A stretch of DNA of 64,000 nucleotides, from the NCBI GenBank assembly GCA_033032865.1, contig JAWHQI010000001.1, positions 372,001 to 436,000 on the forward strand, given 5' to 3'. Of the stretch, positions 45,007 through 55,160 are shown in pieces; the stretch's first letter is position 1, and each line of letters opens with the position of its first letter. The stretch is from Dactylorhiza incarnata. Taxonomy: Eukaryota; Streptophyta; Magnoliopsida; Asparagales; Orchidaceae. A program made the position numbers and the translations under genes. Below the pieces are notes generated by a model. That model saw only the letters and a program-made list of their open reading frames with translations. It made no database searches and had not been told where the DNA came from.

Positions 45007-47290
45007 TCATTGCTCCTTGTCAGGGGTTTTTCTTTTCCTTGAAAACACATTTACCTTCCTTGGGGCAATGTTAAGAGGCTCATCATCTTCTGTAGTAGCA
45101 TCTTTGAGGAGCTCCCCTTGAGAGTGTGCATTCACTTCAGTTTCCTGGGCAGCTTCCACAGCTATCTGAGCTACTTCATCCAGTAGATCTTCATTCTTAG
45201 GCTCATCCTGAACTACTGCTGTGCTTACAACTTCCATTTCTTCCTCTAAGTTCCTTTGAACATCAGGGGCAAGATCCCCTGATCATCTGGGAACTCCCCC
45301 TGATTTGTTGCATCTGTTTGCTCAACGTTCCTCATTTCTGGGGGCTCCCCCTCATCTGTCAGATACTGAATAACATCTGCCATCTCTTTGTCAGTCATCT
45401 CCCCCTGAATAAATGGGAGGTCACATTAATTTGCTTCTGTTCTTTCTTCCTCATTCTGCTTTTCTGGAAGTGTTTGTTCAGGATTTAAATTTTTTGGGAG
45501 CTCCCCCTGAATCTGTGCACCCTGAAATGTGATCACTTTGTCAGGAGCAGGCTCATTATCAACATCTCCTTTATCCTGTCCACTCATATCAAGAACAGGT
45601 CTTTCTTCCTCTAATATGTTCTCCCCCTTCTTTACCTTACTGGCTAGTGAGGTTAAGAACTCCCTTGTAACCATAGAGGAAGACACAAACTCTTTGAGAC
45701 CTTGGAGGGATCTTTTTGAGTCATCCTGGATCTTGTTGGATGATCTAGGAGATTCTCTTTTTCCTGAGCTACCACCTGCTCAATGGCAGTGGGAGCTTCA
45801 TCCTTATTTACTTGAATGATGTCTGTGGCTGGTAGCTCAGGTGCTGCAGTTTCCTCTTTATCTGCTGCATAATCTTCACCTGAGTCAGTGTCAGACTCCT
45901 GTTGTTATTTTTCTTAACATACATGAGGATGGTCTACTAAGCTTATCCTTTCAACTTGTTCTGCCAGCTGGTCTTCTTCCTATATAATAGGACTGGTGGA
46001 AGTTTCCTTCCGCTTGTTAAACATGTTAGTTTCATCAAAGACCACATGCACAGACTCCTCAATTTTGAGAGAGCTTTTATTGTAGCATCTATAGGCCTTG
46101 CTTGATGATGAATATCCCAGGAATATCCCATCATCAGCCTTCTTGTCAAATTTGGCAAGATGGCTCTTCCCATTGTTGAGGATAAAACAAGCACACCCAA
46201 AGATTCTAAAAGTAAGTGACTATGGGTGTCTTTCCCTTCAATAACTCATAGGGAGTCTTTAGTTTAGTCTTGTGAATAAGACCTCTGTTTAGAACATAGT
46301 TGGTTGTATTCACTGCCTAAGCCCAAAGGGACTTTGGCAAGTTGGATTCAGCTAATAATGTCCTACCAGATTCAATTAGAGTTCTATTTTTCCTTTCATC
46401 CACCCCATTTTGTTGGGGGGGTTCTAGGAGTTGAAAAGCATTGTCTGATCCCTTCATCCTCACAGAATCTACACATTAACTGATTTTCAAACTCAGTGAC
46501 ATGATCACTTTTGATTACAGCAACCTGGGTGTTGAATTCAAATTGAATCTGTCTAATGAATCTTGAGAGGATCTTGAAAGTGACTGACTTTGCTTTCAGG
46601 AAGAACACCCAGCTGAATCTAGAGAAATCATCCACAATGACTAGTGTGTAAGACTTACCTGCTAAGATTTGAGTGGAGATAGGACCAAATAGATCCAAGT
46701 GCAACAGGAAAAGGATTCTAGGGGAATCATTCTTACCAATTGGTTTGAATGATGTTTTGATCTGCTTTCCTAGCTGGCAAGCTCTACAGGGATGGTCCTT
46801 ATTAAATTTACCAATTGGTAAACCCCTAACTAGGTTAAGTTTGGAGAGTTTTGAGATAGTCTTAAAGTTTAGGTGACTAAGTCTCCTATGCCACAGTTCA
46901 CTATTTTCTACTTGGGAATTGAATAAGCAGGTCTCAGACTTTGTGTATTCAAACTCTACAACATAGACCATACCCTTTCTGAGACCAGTCAATACAATTT
47001 GATCAATCTTAGAGCTGGCTATATGACACTGAGATTTGGTGAACATAACTTTGTATTCACCATCACATAACTGGCTAATGCTAATTAGATTATGTTGAAG
47101 TCCTTCAACATAAGCTACTTTAGAAAAGGAGATTTCTCCAATTCTGAGCAAACCATATCCTTTGGTTTGACCAGAGTGGGAGTTCCCAAAGATTACCTTG
47201 GGCCCTTCCTTGGCCTTGAAATTTTCCAGCAAATCTTTTGCTCCAGTCATATGCATGGAGCAGCCACTGTCCAAATACCACTGATGGTGT
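45007..47290 (-). pseudogene. Copia-2 protease-integrase region
   Basis: Protease motif DSGCSMHMTG (about 47,270), pre-integrase zinc finger (LWHRRLSHLNFKTI, then CRACQLGK) and integrase core with D in HLDLFGPIS and D in KSDHVTEF, up to FSTPRTPP, where the frame shifts before the usual third acidic residue. The post-core part (KFDKKADDGIFLGYSSSSKA, VVFDETNMFN) is read at about 46,180-45,990 in another frame. Then follows an acidic linker (45,840-45,007) with repeated GGGAGCTCCCCCTGA-like DNA and a basic end (FSRKRKTPD), with a stop only about 200 bp before the LTR. A normal copia pol would continue with about 2 kb of RT and RNase H; none is present. Confidence 0.8.
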
Positions 47291-47322
47291 GTGGTTGAAC
47301 AGCCTTCTCTCTACACATTAAA

Positions 47323-49451
47323 TTAAACATTAGTATAGACCCTCTCATGTTGGGGTCTCTTTCTTTTATCATCATATGGAGACATGAAAGAATGAGATGA
47401 TCTTCCATTGTTCCCCATTAGGTGAAGAAGTGTTGCATTATTATGCAAGCAATGCTTGGCAATATGTCCTAATTTAGAGCAGCAAAAACATCTAGGTATA
47501 GAAGCAGAAAAAGGTTTTGATGTTTGGTAATTTTGTATAAAGAATCTGCGTCGAGAAGAAATCGACGTAATTTTAGAGTTGCGTCGAATGAAATTCGACG
47601 TACCTGCATAGTCCCGTCGATAATCATTCGAAGCATGGTATTGGTTGTGTTGAGTGTAATTCAACGCACCCACATTGTTGCTTCGAAATGATGTCGACGC
47701 ATATGCTGGATCCAGTCAAGTTTTATTCAACGCATTCTTAAGATTGCGTCGAGTTCTATTCGACGTATGATTATTATCATTAAGATTTTTATTTGATCTT
47801 TCTAGGGGATGTTTGCCTAAGATTCCTGGTTGATTACTGATGTTTACCCTATTAAATATGGTGAGTTTGTTAGGGTTATTGTTATTGTGAACTTCATATG
47901 ATTCTAAAACATTATTAGGTCTAGACCTAAATGATGCTACAGGTTTTTCCCAAGAATGCAACTTGGGGATTTGTGTGCTAGTGGATGGTTGTGCTTCCTG
48001 ATCAAGGTGATCAAATCTCTTGGGGATATTTTGTGAGATATCTTTGATCTTTTGGCTCATTCCATTTAGGGAGTCCTCAAAGGCTTTTTTGCCTTTGATA
48101 GTTCTTTCTTTAAGTCTGAATTTTCTATATCTAATAAATATATTTCTTTTTCTTTTCTAAATAGTTCACCTCTTAGATCATAATTGATTGAATATAATAG
48201 TCTTTCTTAAGGACTTATAGTTCTAATTTGATTATTTCAAGTTCCTTTTGATTATTAATGTAGTCTTGGCAAAATTACTTAAAGCACTCTTTAAAATCTT
48301 TTGAAGAAAAGTCAAAGTTTTCAAAGAGCTTACCTCAGTTTCTTCAATGGAATTTTCCAGAGCCATTAAGCAGGCTTCTTCTGGTCCCCCATCTTCATCA
48401 TCATCAGATGAGGAGGAGTTTGATTCAGGATCAGAATCACTCCAGGTCTCAACTATGAAACCTTTCTCTCCTCTCATATCCTTTCTCAGGAAGGATTTCT
48501 TCTTGTGCTCCTTCCTCTGCTTGTTTTTCTTATTCTTTTCTTCCACAGGACATTCAGTAGAAATATGTCCTAGCTTTCTGCAAGAAAAGCAAATAATCTC
48601 ATGTTTAGGAGTTTTATCATACATTGGCTTGCTTGAGCTCCTCTCTCTCCTTCTGGAATCTTCTGTCCTGACCCAGTTCTTGAATCTCTTATCCAAGAGA
48701 TTAAACATTTCTTCTTCGGTGGTGGAGGACTCTGCTTCTGCACTTTTTAATGCAAGAGTCCTCTCTTTATAAGTTGGTGTCCTTTCTTGGGCTTCTGACT
48801 CAGCCCTGCTTTTCAGTAGTAGCTCATAGGACTTGAGCTTTCCTAGGAGAGCATCAGTTGATATCTCTCTGAGGCATCTAGAGTCTCTGATGGCCCAGAT
48901 TCTAGAGTCTCATGTGCTTGGTAAGCACATGAGGAGCTTGTCATTAATCTTTATCAGAGAGATTTCCTTGTCAAGCCCTCTTAGATCATTTATGATGAAA
49001 CTGAATCTGTCATACATTTCTGTAATGCTTTCATCAGTCTTTTTCTTGAAATTCTCATATTAAGATATGAGAAGAGCCTTTTTGTCTTTCCTCTCATCAA
49101 AGCTTCCTTCAACTAGTTTGGAGAGAGATTCCCAGATCTCTTTTGCAGAGTTGCAATCAGCAACTTTCTGGAATATGTCATCAGACATAGTTGAGACCAG
49201 TATGTTCATGGCCTTGGCATCACATGTCTTGACCTTTTTCTCATCATCCGTTCATTCTGCTCTGGGAACTGAGGTTTGTATGACCTTCCAGTGGAGTCTT
49301 TCCTTATTGGGACTAGAGGACCTGTGAGGATGATATTGAAGATTTCATCATCAATAAAATTCATATATAGTTTTATTCTGGCCTTCCAGAGTGTAAACTT
49401 ACTCAGATTACGCACTGGAGGTCTTGTGGAAGCATAATCCTTATAACTCAT
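47323..49451 (-). pseudogene. Copia-2 gag pseudogene
   Basis: From ATG at 49,451: RPPVRNLSKFTLWKARIKLYM, then STMSDDIFQKVADC and SAKEIWESLSKLVEG, a UBN2-type gag. Stops occur near 49,060 (Gln to TAA) and further on; a frame with zinc knuckle CFSCRKLGHISTEC lies at 48,708-48,232, with acidic SDSDPESNSSSSDDDEDG. A second zinc knuckle, CFCCSKLGHIAKHC, is at about 47,490. Between them (47,560-47,770) the DNA is a run of TCGACG-type motifs read as Arg/Asn/Tyr-rich protein. Two knuckles nearly 1.1 kb apart are unusual for a copia gag. Confidence 0.8.
47560..47770 (-). repeat. TCGACG motif cluster inside Copia-2 gag
   Basis: Copies such as gcgtcgagaagaaatcgacg, aattcgacgtac and gatgtcgacgca, like those in the element's own LTR. 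Confidence 0.7.
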
Positions 49452-49540
49452 TTTCTTTATAAAATAATATGTGTAATAAAGAGAAATAAGTGTAGGAGGC
49501 CTTTTTGATCAAGATGTTAAACTTTTAAAGATCAACCTCC

Positions 49541-49551
49541 CTATGATACCA
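49541..49551 (-). promoter_or_regulatory. Primer binding site of Copia-2
   Basis: TGGTATCATAG on the minus strand, two bases from the LTR; like the tRNA-Met site with one change. Confidence 0.8.
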
Positions 49552-49553
49552 AT

Positions 49554-51242
49554 TGAAAGTGCACAGTGTGCCTCTGAGAATCCTCTAGAAGGGGGTGAAT
49601 AGAGATTTAAATTTATTTCTATTCTATTTGTGCAACTACAATAAAACCTAAGTATTATGTTTCACCAAGATAAATCCCAGAATAAATAACTGCAGTTAAG
49701 TGATGAAAGAAAAAGCAGTAAATGAAATCTAAGCTATGAGGGACAGCACAGAAAATGACAATCCAGAAGACACGGAATTTTTTATAGAGGTTCCCCAAAA
49801 TGTGGGTACTCCCCTCTTCTACCACCTGGTAGGAATGCACCACTGTGCCTGAGTCTTTTGGTAAGGAGACTCTTAGAACCACTGATCTTTTGACAAGGAG
49901 ATCATGAACCACCAGATCTTTTGATAAGGAGATCTTGAACCACCAGATCTTTTGATAAGGAGATCTTGAACCATTGAATCCTTTGAAGAGGGATTAATAA
50001 AACTCTTTTACAAAAGGGGAGTAGAGAGAAAGAAGAAGAGAAAGGGTGTAGGAATTCTATTCTCATAATTCTTATGAATGCTGTATGAAGAACAACCTCT
50101 TGAATGTTTGACTGGATCTGCTCTTGATTAACTTCTGCTTATGATAGTGATGAATTGCAGGAGCTCTAGTTGTCAGATCCTTGTTCTTCTCTTCCTATAA
50201 AACTCTGGCTGCTATATGATAGTGTTGAGAAACAGCCTTCAGTTGTTCTGTTGTTCAGGAGAGAGCAGTTCTTTCTTCTCTTTTTGGTTCTCTGTTAGGG
50301 TTCCTGAGGGAGGAAGAAGAAGAGGAAAGGCCTAGAGAGAAGATGTTGGCCGATTGTGATGAATGCTCTCCTTTGTCTCTTTCTTCTCTGCCATTTTATT
50401 GTCTCTCTTCAATTTGAATTTTGTTTCCCTTTCTGGTAAGATCTGAAAAAGGTATTATGTACTGGACAATCTCTTTCTTTCCTTCTTTAATTCCCGACCC
50501 GTTCACCAACATTAAGCATGTTTCCAAGAAACCTTTTCTCTATCCTCTGTTAATTCTTTATTCCATTTGAGGCAATTAAGGAGCTGTTGGGGAACGGTCT
50601 TGAGTGAGGTGGGCCATGAGAGAGAGTCAAAAATGAGAGCTAAAAAGGTTTCTCTTTTCAGACTGCATTCGACGTAGTGTCGAGTTCACTTCCTCTCTTA
50701 TCGATGCAACTTCAAGTTCTTGTAGGAGCAGCTTCGATTTCATCCTTGCTCTGATTGAACTCTGCTAGTTGACGTTGTGTTGATACCATATCGACGTAAC
50801 CGTCAAGTTGAAGGTATGGCTCTGAGTTTCATTATCTGTGTCGAGATGAAGTCGACGTTGTGTCGACTTTAGAGTGCTTCGACAGATACTTCCTTCTGCG
50901 CCGAGTTGAAGTAGAAGCTCGACTTCTCCAAGTTACTTCCATAAGTCCATGACCTCTACGTCGATATCTATTCGACATAACGTCGACTTGAGTTACTTCG
51001 ACAGAAGTGTTGAACCACTTGGACTTCTAATCTGAGTAGCGTCGAATTCTATTCGATGCAAATGTTAACTTTGTCCCAATTTTGCTTCTCTTAACTTGGA
51101 CTTGACACCCTAGGTTGAGTGTGATATCCTAAGACATCTAATGACCAGATTACCCTCACTATACATTGGGTAATTCAATCCTAAGAGATAAAATCACTTT
51201 TAGTGAATTTGTTAAGTTAAATCAAAAGGATTTTTCCCAACA
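49554..51242 (-). repeat. Copia-2 LTR (5' LTR in element orientation)
   Basis: 1,689 bp, near copy of 43,053-44,800 with small deletions, including a shorter TCGACG cluster near 51,040. Confidence 0.9.
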
Positions 51243-51464
51243 GTCGAGCAGCTGCTGACGATGGCAAACTAGAGGATCGGTGACATCCTCCGCGGCAGAG
51301 GCTTTTGTTTTGTTTTTCTTCTTCTTATCAAGACGCTTCCTCTTTTTGGAGGCGAGGAAGTCCTCGAGCTCGGTGTCCGCGCAACCAGGTGTCCGAAGAG
51401 GAGGCAATAAACCCATAAGGTCGGCCATATCAGCACCAGCTTCCTCAGCAACACTACGCGACAT
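51243..51464 (-). pseudogene. Antisense gene B of the Tat element, 5' part
   Basis: ATG at 51,464 starts MSRSVAEEAGADMADLMG, then a Lys-rich stretch KKRKRLDKKKKNK that could be a nuclear localisation signal, then CHRQQLLD at the Copia-2 insertion. The ATG was chosen because a TATA box lies 47 bp upstream; the longer open frame beginning at 51,560 would run through that TATA box. Across the insertion the frame resumes at 43,047 with DLGLSHRG. No family recognised. Confidence 0.6.
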
Positions 51465-51510
51465 CTTGAGCGAGATCAGAAAAGTCGTGGCATCAGAGAT
51501 CCCTCCCCCT

Positions 51511-51520
51511 CTATATATAG
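51511..51520 (-). promoter_or_regulatory. TATA box of antisense gene B
   Basis: CTATATATAG 47 bp upstream of the ATG at 51,464, palindromic, followed by an open frame. The Tat 3' LTR starts about 120 bp further out. Confidence 0.55.
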
Positions 51521-51630
51521 AGTCAGGGTGTCGTCCAGAGAGATACCGACTATAGACCAATACTCGCCAACATGGCAGATCGTGGAATGAAGGTTGGATG
51601 ATTCTTTCTGAGTAACTACATTACTCGTAA

Positions 51631-51641
51631 AGAGCGGGGAT
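51631..51641 (+). promoter_or_regulatory. Probable polypurine tract of Tat element
   Basis: agagcggggat directly before tgtgtacaacc, which I take as the LTR start. Confidence 0.5.
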
Positions 51642-52260
51642 TGTGTACAACCCTCATTCTCCGAGGGTGGGCCCATTCAAAGCCACGTAGGCAGAAGTCA
51701 AGGTCAAAAGGTCAGCACGAAGGTTAGCAGTCCAAGACACAAGACAGCTCAGTCAGCCGGAGCAGAAGAAGGCTTGAGCGAGTATGGGTGGACTTGCGCG
51801 AGTAGTCCTGATACTCGCCAAAAGGTGGGCGACCATAGGTGGTGCTCGCCCCTTTCCAAGCGAGGTCGCCTCAATGTCGCCTGGTTGCCGAGTTGGGTGG
51901 GGTATAAATAAGACCCCCCCTAAGACCCCAGGGGTACTTAGACTGGCATCTGAACTTGAGCTTTTGGAAACTCCACTTTCAAATTCTCAGACCCGTCATC
52001 CTTGGCTGCTACTCCCGGTACTAGCCAAGTCGGTGCCTCCTCGTACCCTGCTCGGTCATCTTTGGTTGTGGAGGGGAAGTCTCTTCTGAGCTTCTGGGTA
52101 CGTGGTGGGACCTCTCTGCCGCAGCACCTGGGGTCCTGTCGTTTTCTGACCTAGTCCCTTTTCGCTGTTGCCAGTCAAGCCGTCTAGTCAGACCACTGGG
52201 CGAGTAGCCTCCGACTGCATTGATCCGAATTTTGGAGCTGAGATTTTCCTAACTTCAACA
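51642..52260 (+). repeat. Probable 3' LTR of Tat element
   Basis: About 620 bp from tgtgtacaacc to cttcaaca, with a TATA box at 51,903-51,910 and several actcgcc motifs. The right edge is set where GC-rich repeat gives way to AT-rich sequence. The 5' LTR is outside the window, so both ends are estimates. Confidence 0.55.
51903..51910 (+). promoter_or_regulatory. TATA box in Tat LTR
   Basis: TATAAATA in a GC-rich setting (gtgggg before, agacccccc after), the sense-strand promoter of the LTR. Confidence 0.6.
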
Positions 52261-53571
52261 ATTTGGACTGTTGCTTTCTCTATATCATATTTATCTTGAA
52301 ATATCCTGCCATTCTAGCCTATTCCAGCAACGGTGTAGTTGTGGGAAAATATAATGTTATGTACATGCTGACCCTATGGTTGTGTTGCAATTTGGTAGAC
52401 CGATTAATTATGAATTATTTGCCATTTTATTTTAGGATTAAATCAAGTAAAGTCACTTTAATTTGATGGTATACGGGAAGAAAATCGTTATCACCCCATA
52501 GTATTGAAAGGTGCAACATCAATATTATAGAATGCTTACTTACAGATATTCAAAAAGTTGTCGTTTCAAGATTGATGCGATGGTGCCTCAACCAAAGAAG
52601 AAAGAAAATAGAAACTGATCATGGTGAGAGCTACCTGTTTAATATATGTTTTACTTCCTTGTTTTGAATTACACTTTTAAGAAGCTTAATTATATAGTTA
52701 TTTGCATATGATAACATGTTTTCATTTTATGTCACTGATACTTATTGTCGTTATATTGTATGGCCTTGACAAAGGCAAACAAGCGATTACACTTATGAGG
52801 GGATTAATAATTAAGCAGACCCTATGTATAATTGAGAAGTACATATGGCTAACATAAATGAAAATGCATTGATGCATGACTATGTTAATGATACGACTGA
52901 ATGTAAATGCGCTTGAAAAATACTGATGGTTGCCAAATCAGTCGGTCGTAAGGCATAGACGCGTGTTGAACGTACTGATTTGAACAGTGTAGACCCCGAG
53001 GGATCGAGCCCAAAGACTGAAATACTGAAATATGGATATTGATTTGTCAGTTACCCATAACATGACCTAACTTAAAGATGAGAACTTAACAAAAACATGA
53101 GACTTTATATATTAATACCGATACACTGATTTATTGCATCCACTGACACATATTGTATATAAGAACATCTACTGTTACTTGTTACTGCAAAAATAAGCTC
53201 CAAATGTACCCATACTGTTATTCTTTTCTCTACTATGTTGATATGATAAATGTGTTATTTACTTATTTAGGTACACTGTTTCATAGTTTGCTTACTTGTA
53301 CTGTTTTACGGATACACGGTTGCATAGTTCTCTTACTTACACTGACACTATGATATAGATACTGTATAACTGCTTATACTGTTTTATTGCTACTAACATG
53401 TTCATATAGTTATATTGTTGTTTCATAGGTTCATTACTGATACAGAAAAAGGGTTAGTACAAAAATAAGCTTTTTTATGCTTCATCCTTCCTAAATGTAT
53501 ACAACAACTAAATAGGTATATTCTCACTTAGTCATATGCTTATGACTAAGCTCGTCGTTAATTTTGTTTAG
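52261..53571. other. AT-rich flank, no gene identified
   Basis: No ORF with recognisable motif. Tract 53,100-53,450 is low complexity with many tactg/cactg repeats. A short open stretch between ag and gt (52,547-52,622) could be an exon remnant, but nothing supports it. Confidence 0.5.
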
Positions 53572-53659
53572 GTACCTGACGTGACTTTGAGTACGCAAAT
53601 TAAAGTGGAGTTGATCGTGGAAACAAAGAAAAGACTCGAGGAATACTTCAAGGTTGGAG
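53572..53659 (+). other. Possible orphan exon (88 bp)
   Basis: Flanked by tttgtttag and gtatgttt, good splice borders. One frame is open and protein-like, with VELIVETKKRLEEYFKVGG at its end. No neighbouring exon was found and I do not recognise the protein. It may be a relic of a host gene or chance. Confidence 0.3.
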
Positions 53660-53833
53660 GTATGTTTTATTATGTGTTTTATTGTGTACTCACTAGCCTT
53701 ACTTCAGCCTGAGACGAATGTTATGAAAGTAGCTTAGATACAGAATTATGTAGGGTCTAAAATGGGGGTCTCACACTAGTGGCGTTTGGCTATTTTTCCG
53801 GATCTCATCCGGTTGGGTAACGCGTTTCTTACT

Positions 53834-53857
53834 CCCCCCCCCCCCCCCCCCCCCCCC
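53834..53857. repeat. 24-bp C homopolymer
   Basis: Uninterrupted C run after cgcgtttcttact. Confidence 0.9.
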
Positions 53858-53935
53858 TCTTGTGTGATTCGTCTCTATTAATTTAGTTCTTGTGTGTGAT
53901 ATTGGTTTGGTGTACGTGCGGAAACTACGGACGAT

Positions 53936-54193
53936 TCAGAGGGAGGAAAGCTCGTCGGCGCTTCCCCACCAATTGGTCTGAAAGGGGTAAAGCGCCCGGT
54001 TGCCGAATTTCATTGGTGTTGCCCTCACTCGGTCGAACCTCCGCATTAAATTAACCCCTCCGTTAGTCACCGCCGTAGGAAAGGGTTTGCATGCGTAGTA
54101 AAATTGTGGAGGAATGGAATCACGCTCAGTGCACGCCAAGTGTTCGCTGAAATGCCTCACTATCTCGTGAATTTGATAATTGTGCGCAAGCAA
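53936..54193 (-). CDS. Unidentified 85-residue ORF
   Basis: Open from ATG to a stop with a varied composition and GC content higher than its surroundings. Contains HEIVRHFSEHLACTERDSIP and PTAVTNGGVNLMRRFDRVRA. No domain recognised; could be a fragment of a larger gene or element, or chance. Confidence 0.2.
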   Translation of the reverse strand: MLAHNYQIHEIVRHFSEHLACTERDSIPPQFYYACKPFPTAVTNGGVNLMRRFDRVRATPMKFGNRALYPFQTNWWGSADELSSL

Positions 54194-54574
54194 TAGCGTT
54201 TACTACATCAGATAGAGATTACATACTTAAATGATCATATACGATTGAGCAAAGGTTGACTTACTTTCACCATATTTGGGTTGGGTTGTGTCCAGGACGT
54301 CAGTTACAAGTGAACATATTAAAATCATATTCGAACACAAGATTTGTCTACGAACATTATATTTCAATGTTTTTTGTTAAAAAAAACAACTTTCAAACAG
54401 ATGTTCTACTAAATAGTTTAAATGAAAAAACTCTATTCGATTAGTACTTAAGCACATGCTCTAGCTCCAAACAGTCTGCAACTTTTTCATCACTGCTTTT
54501 TTGACAGCTCTATTCTAACAACTCTATTCGATCAGCAGTTTTTCATCAGCATCATCTGCCCTAAATAAAGCCGA
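54194..54574. other. AT-rich stretch, nothing identified
   Basis: No gene or repeat recognised. The phrase aactctattcgat recurs near 54,428 and 54,519. Confidence 0.4.
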
Positions 54575-54690
54575 AGTTAATTATTTAGGTGAGGTCGGAT
54601 GTTCACGAACGACGGTTCATAACCACCGCGTTCACAAACGATGATTCATAACTACCGCATTCACGACCGCCACCACCGTGCCAAATGGAA
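54575..54690 (+). mobile_element. Truncated MITE, plus orientation
   Basis: Matches the right half of the MITE at 59,945-60,136: ttaggtgaggtcgg then gttcacgaacgacggttcat and cataaccaccgcg. It contains a partly duplicated segment and ends ccgtgccaaa at the head-to-head junction. Confidence 0.6.
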
Positions 54691-54728
54691 TCATATGCTC
54701 CGTTTGGCACAGTGGCGGCGGTCGTGAC
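54661..54728. repeat. Inverted repeat at MITE junction
   Basis: tcacgaccgcc on the left pairs with ggcggtcgtga on the right, extended by ccgtgccaaa and gtttggcac, around a centre at about 54,695. Confidence 0.75.
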
Positions 54729-54926
54729 TGCCCCACCGTGATGATTATGAACTGTCGCTCGTGAACGCTCAAACTCACCAAAGGAATTTCGTCCACTTTT
54801 ATGTTCAATACTAGTTATTATTTTTTTGGTGACGGTCATAACCGTTGTCATGCCAAACATACATTCTATGATTATGGCGTTTTTGTCCAAATCTGTCGAA
54901 CCAAAAACGTCACGCCAAACGAGGCC
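54697..54926 (-). mobile_element. MITE, reverse orientation
   Basis: Tips gctccgtttggcac and cacgccaaacgaggcc are inverted repeats. The inside, read in reverse, matches 59,945-60,136 segment by segment (gtatgtttggca, actagt near its centre, ggtgag...gcgttcacg). With the truncated copy on its left it forms a hairpin around 54,661-54,728. Confidence 0.65.
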
Positions 54927-55160
54927 ACAGTCTCTTATAAAAATAAAAAAAAATTCTATTGATGCAACAATCGAATGATTTGTCGTAAAGAAGATAGATA
55001 ATAAAGATTTTCAGTTCCTTTCCTTGTTCATATTATTTACTAATTACATAAATAATAGGTATATTATCTCAGTTTCTCTACAATATTAATTTTTTTGTTT
55101 CATATTAAGCTATGATCAAGTGATCAACATTGTTTCATCCTGGACAAGACGAGTTCAATA
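54927..55160. other. AT-rich spacer between MITE and inverted-repeat element
   Basis: No gene seen. It shares ttatttactaattacat (about 55,028-55,046) in inverse with sequence near 60,210-60,228. Confidence 0.4.

Larger units (their letters stand above)
43053..51242 (-). mobile_element. Copia-2: Ty1/copia element with gag, protease and integrase but no RT
   Basis: Direct LTRs 43,053-44,800 and 49,554-51,242. It lies on the minus strand by its primer site at the right LTR and polypurine tract at the left. The flanks atcaa (43,048-43,052) and gtcga (51,243-51,247) agree at three of five bases and differ by two G/A transitions, as expected for a decayed duplication. It lies in Tat antisense gene B, whose frame resumes across it. 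The inside ends after the integrase linker, with no RT or RNase H seen. Confidence 0.85.
9359..52260 (+). mobile_element. Old Tat-type Ty3/gypsy element, 3' part, split by nested insertions
   Basis: The remaining pieces are 9,359-13,946, 40,848-43,052 and 51,243 to about 52,260; the rest is later elements. Diagnostic points: an extra archaeal-like RNase H just before integrase, a known Tat-lineage trait; a tandem repeat downstream of pol; and antisense genes between pol and the 3' LTR, also known from Tat elements. Pol carries many stops and frameshifts, so the copy is old. The 5' LTR, gag, protease and RT lie outside the window or are lost. Confidence 0.75.
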
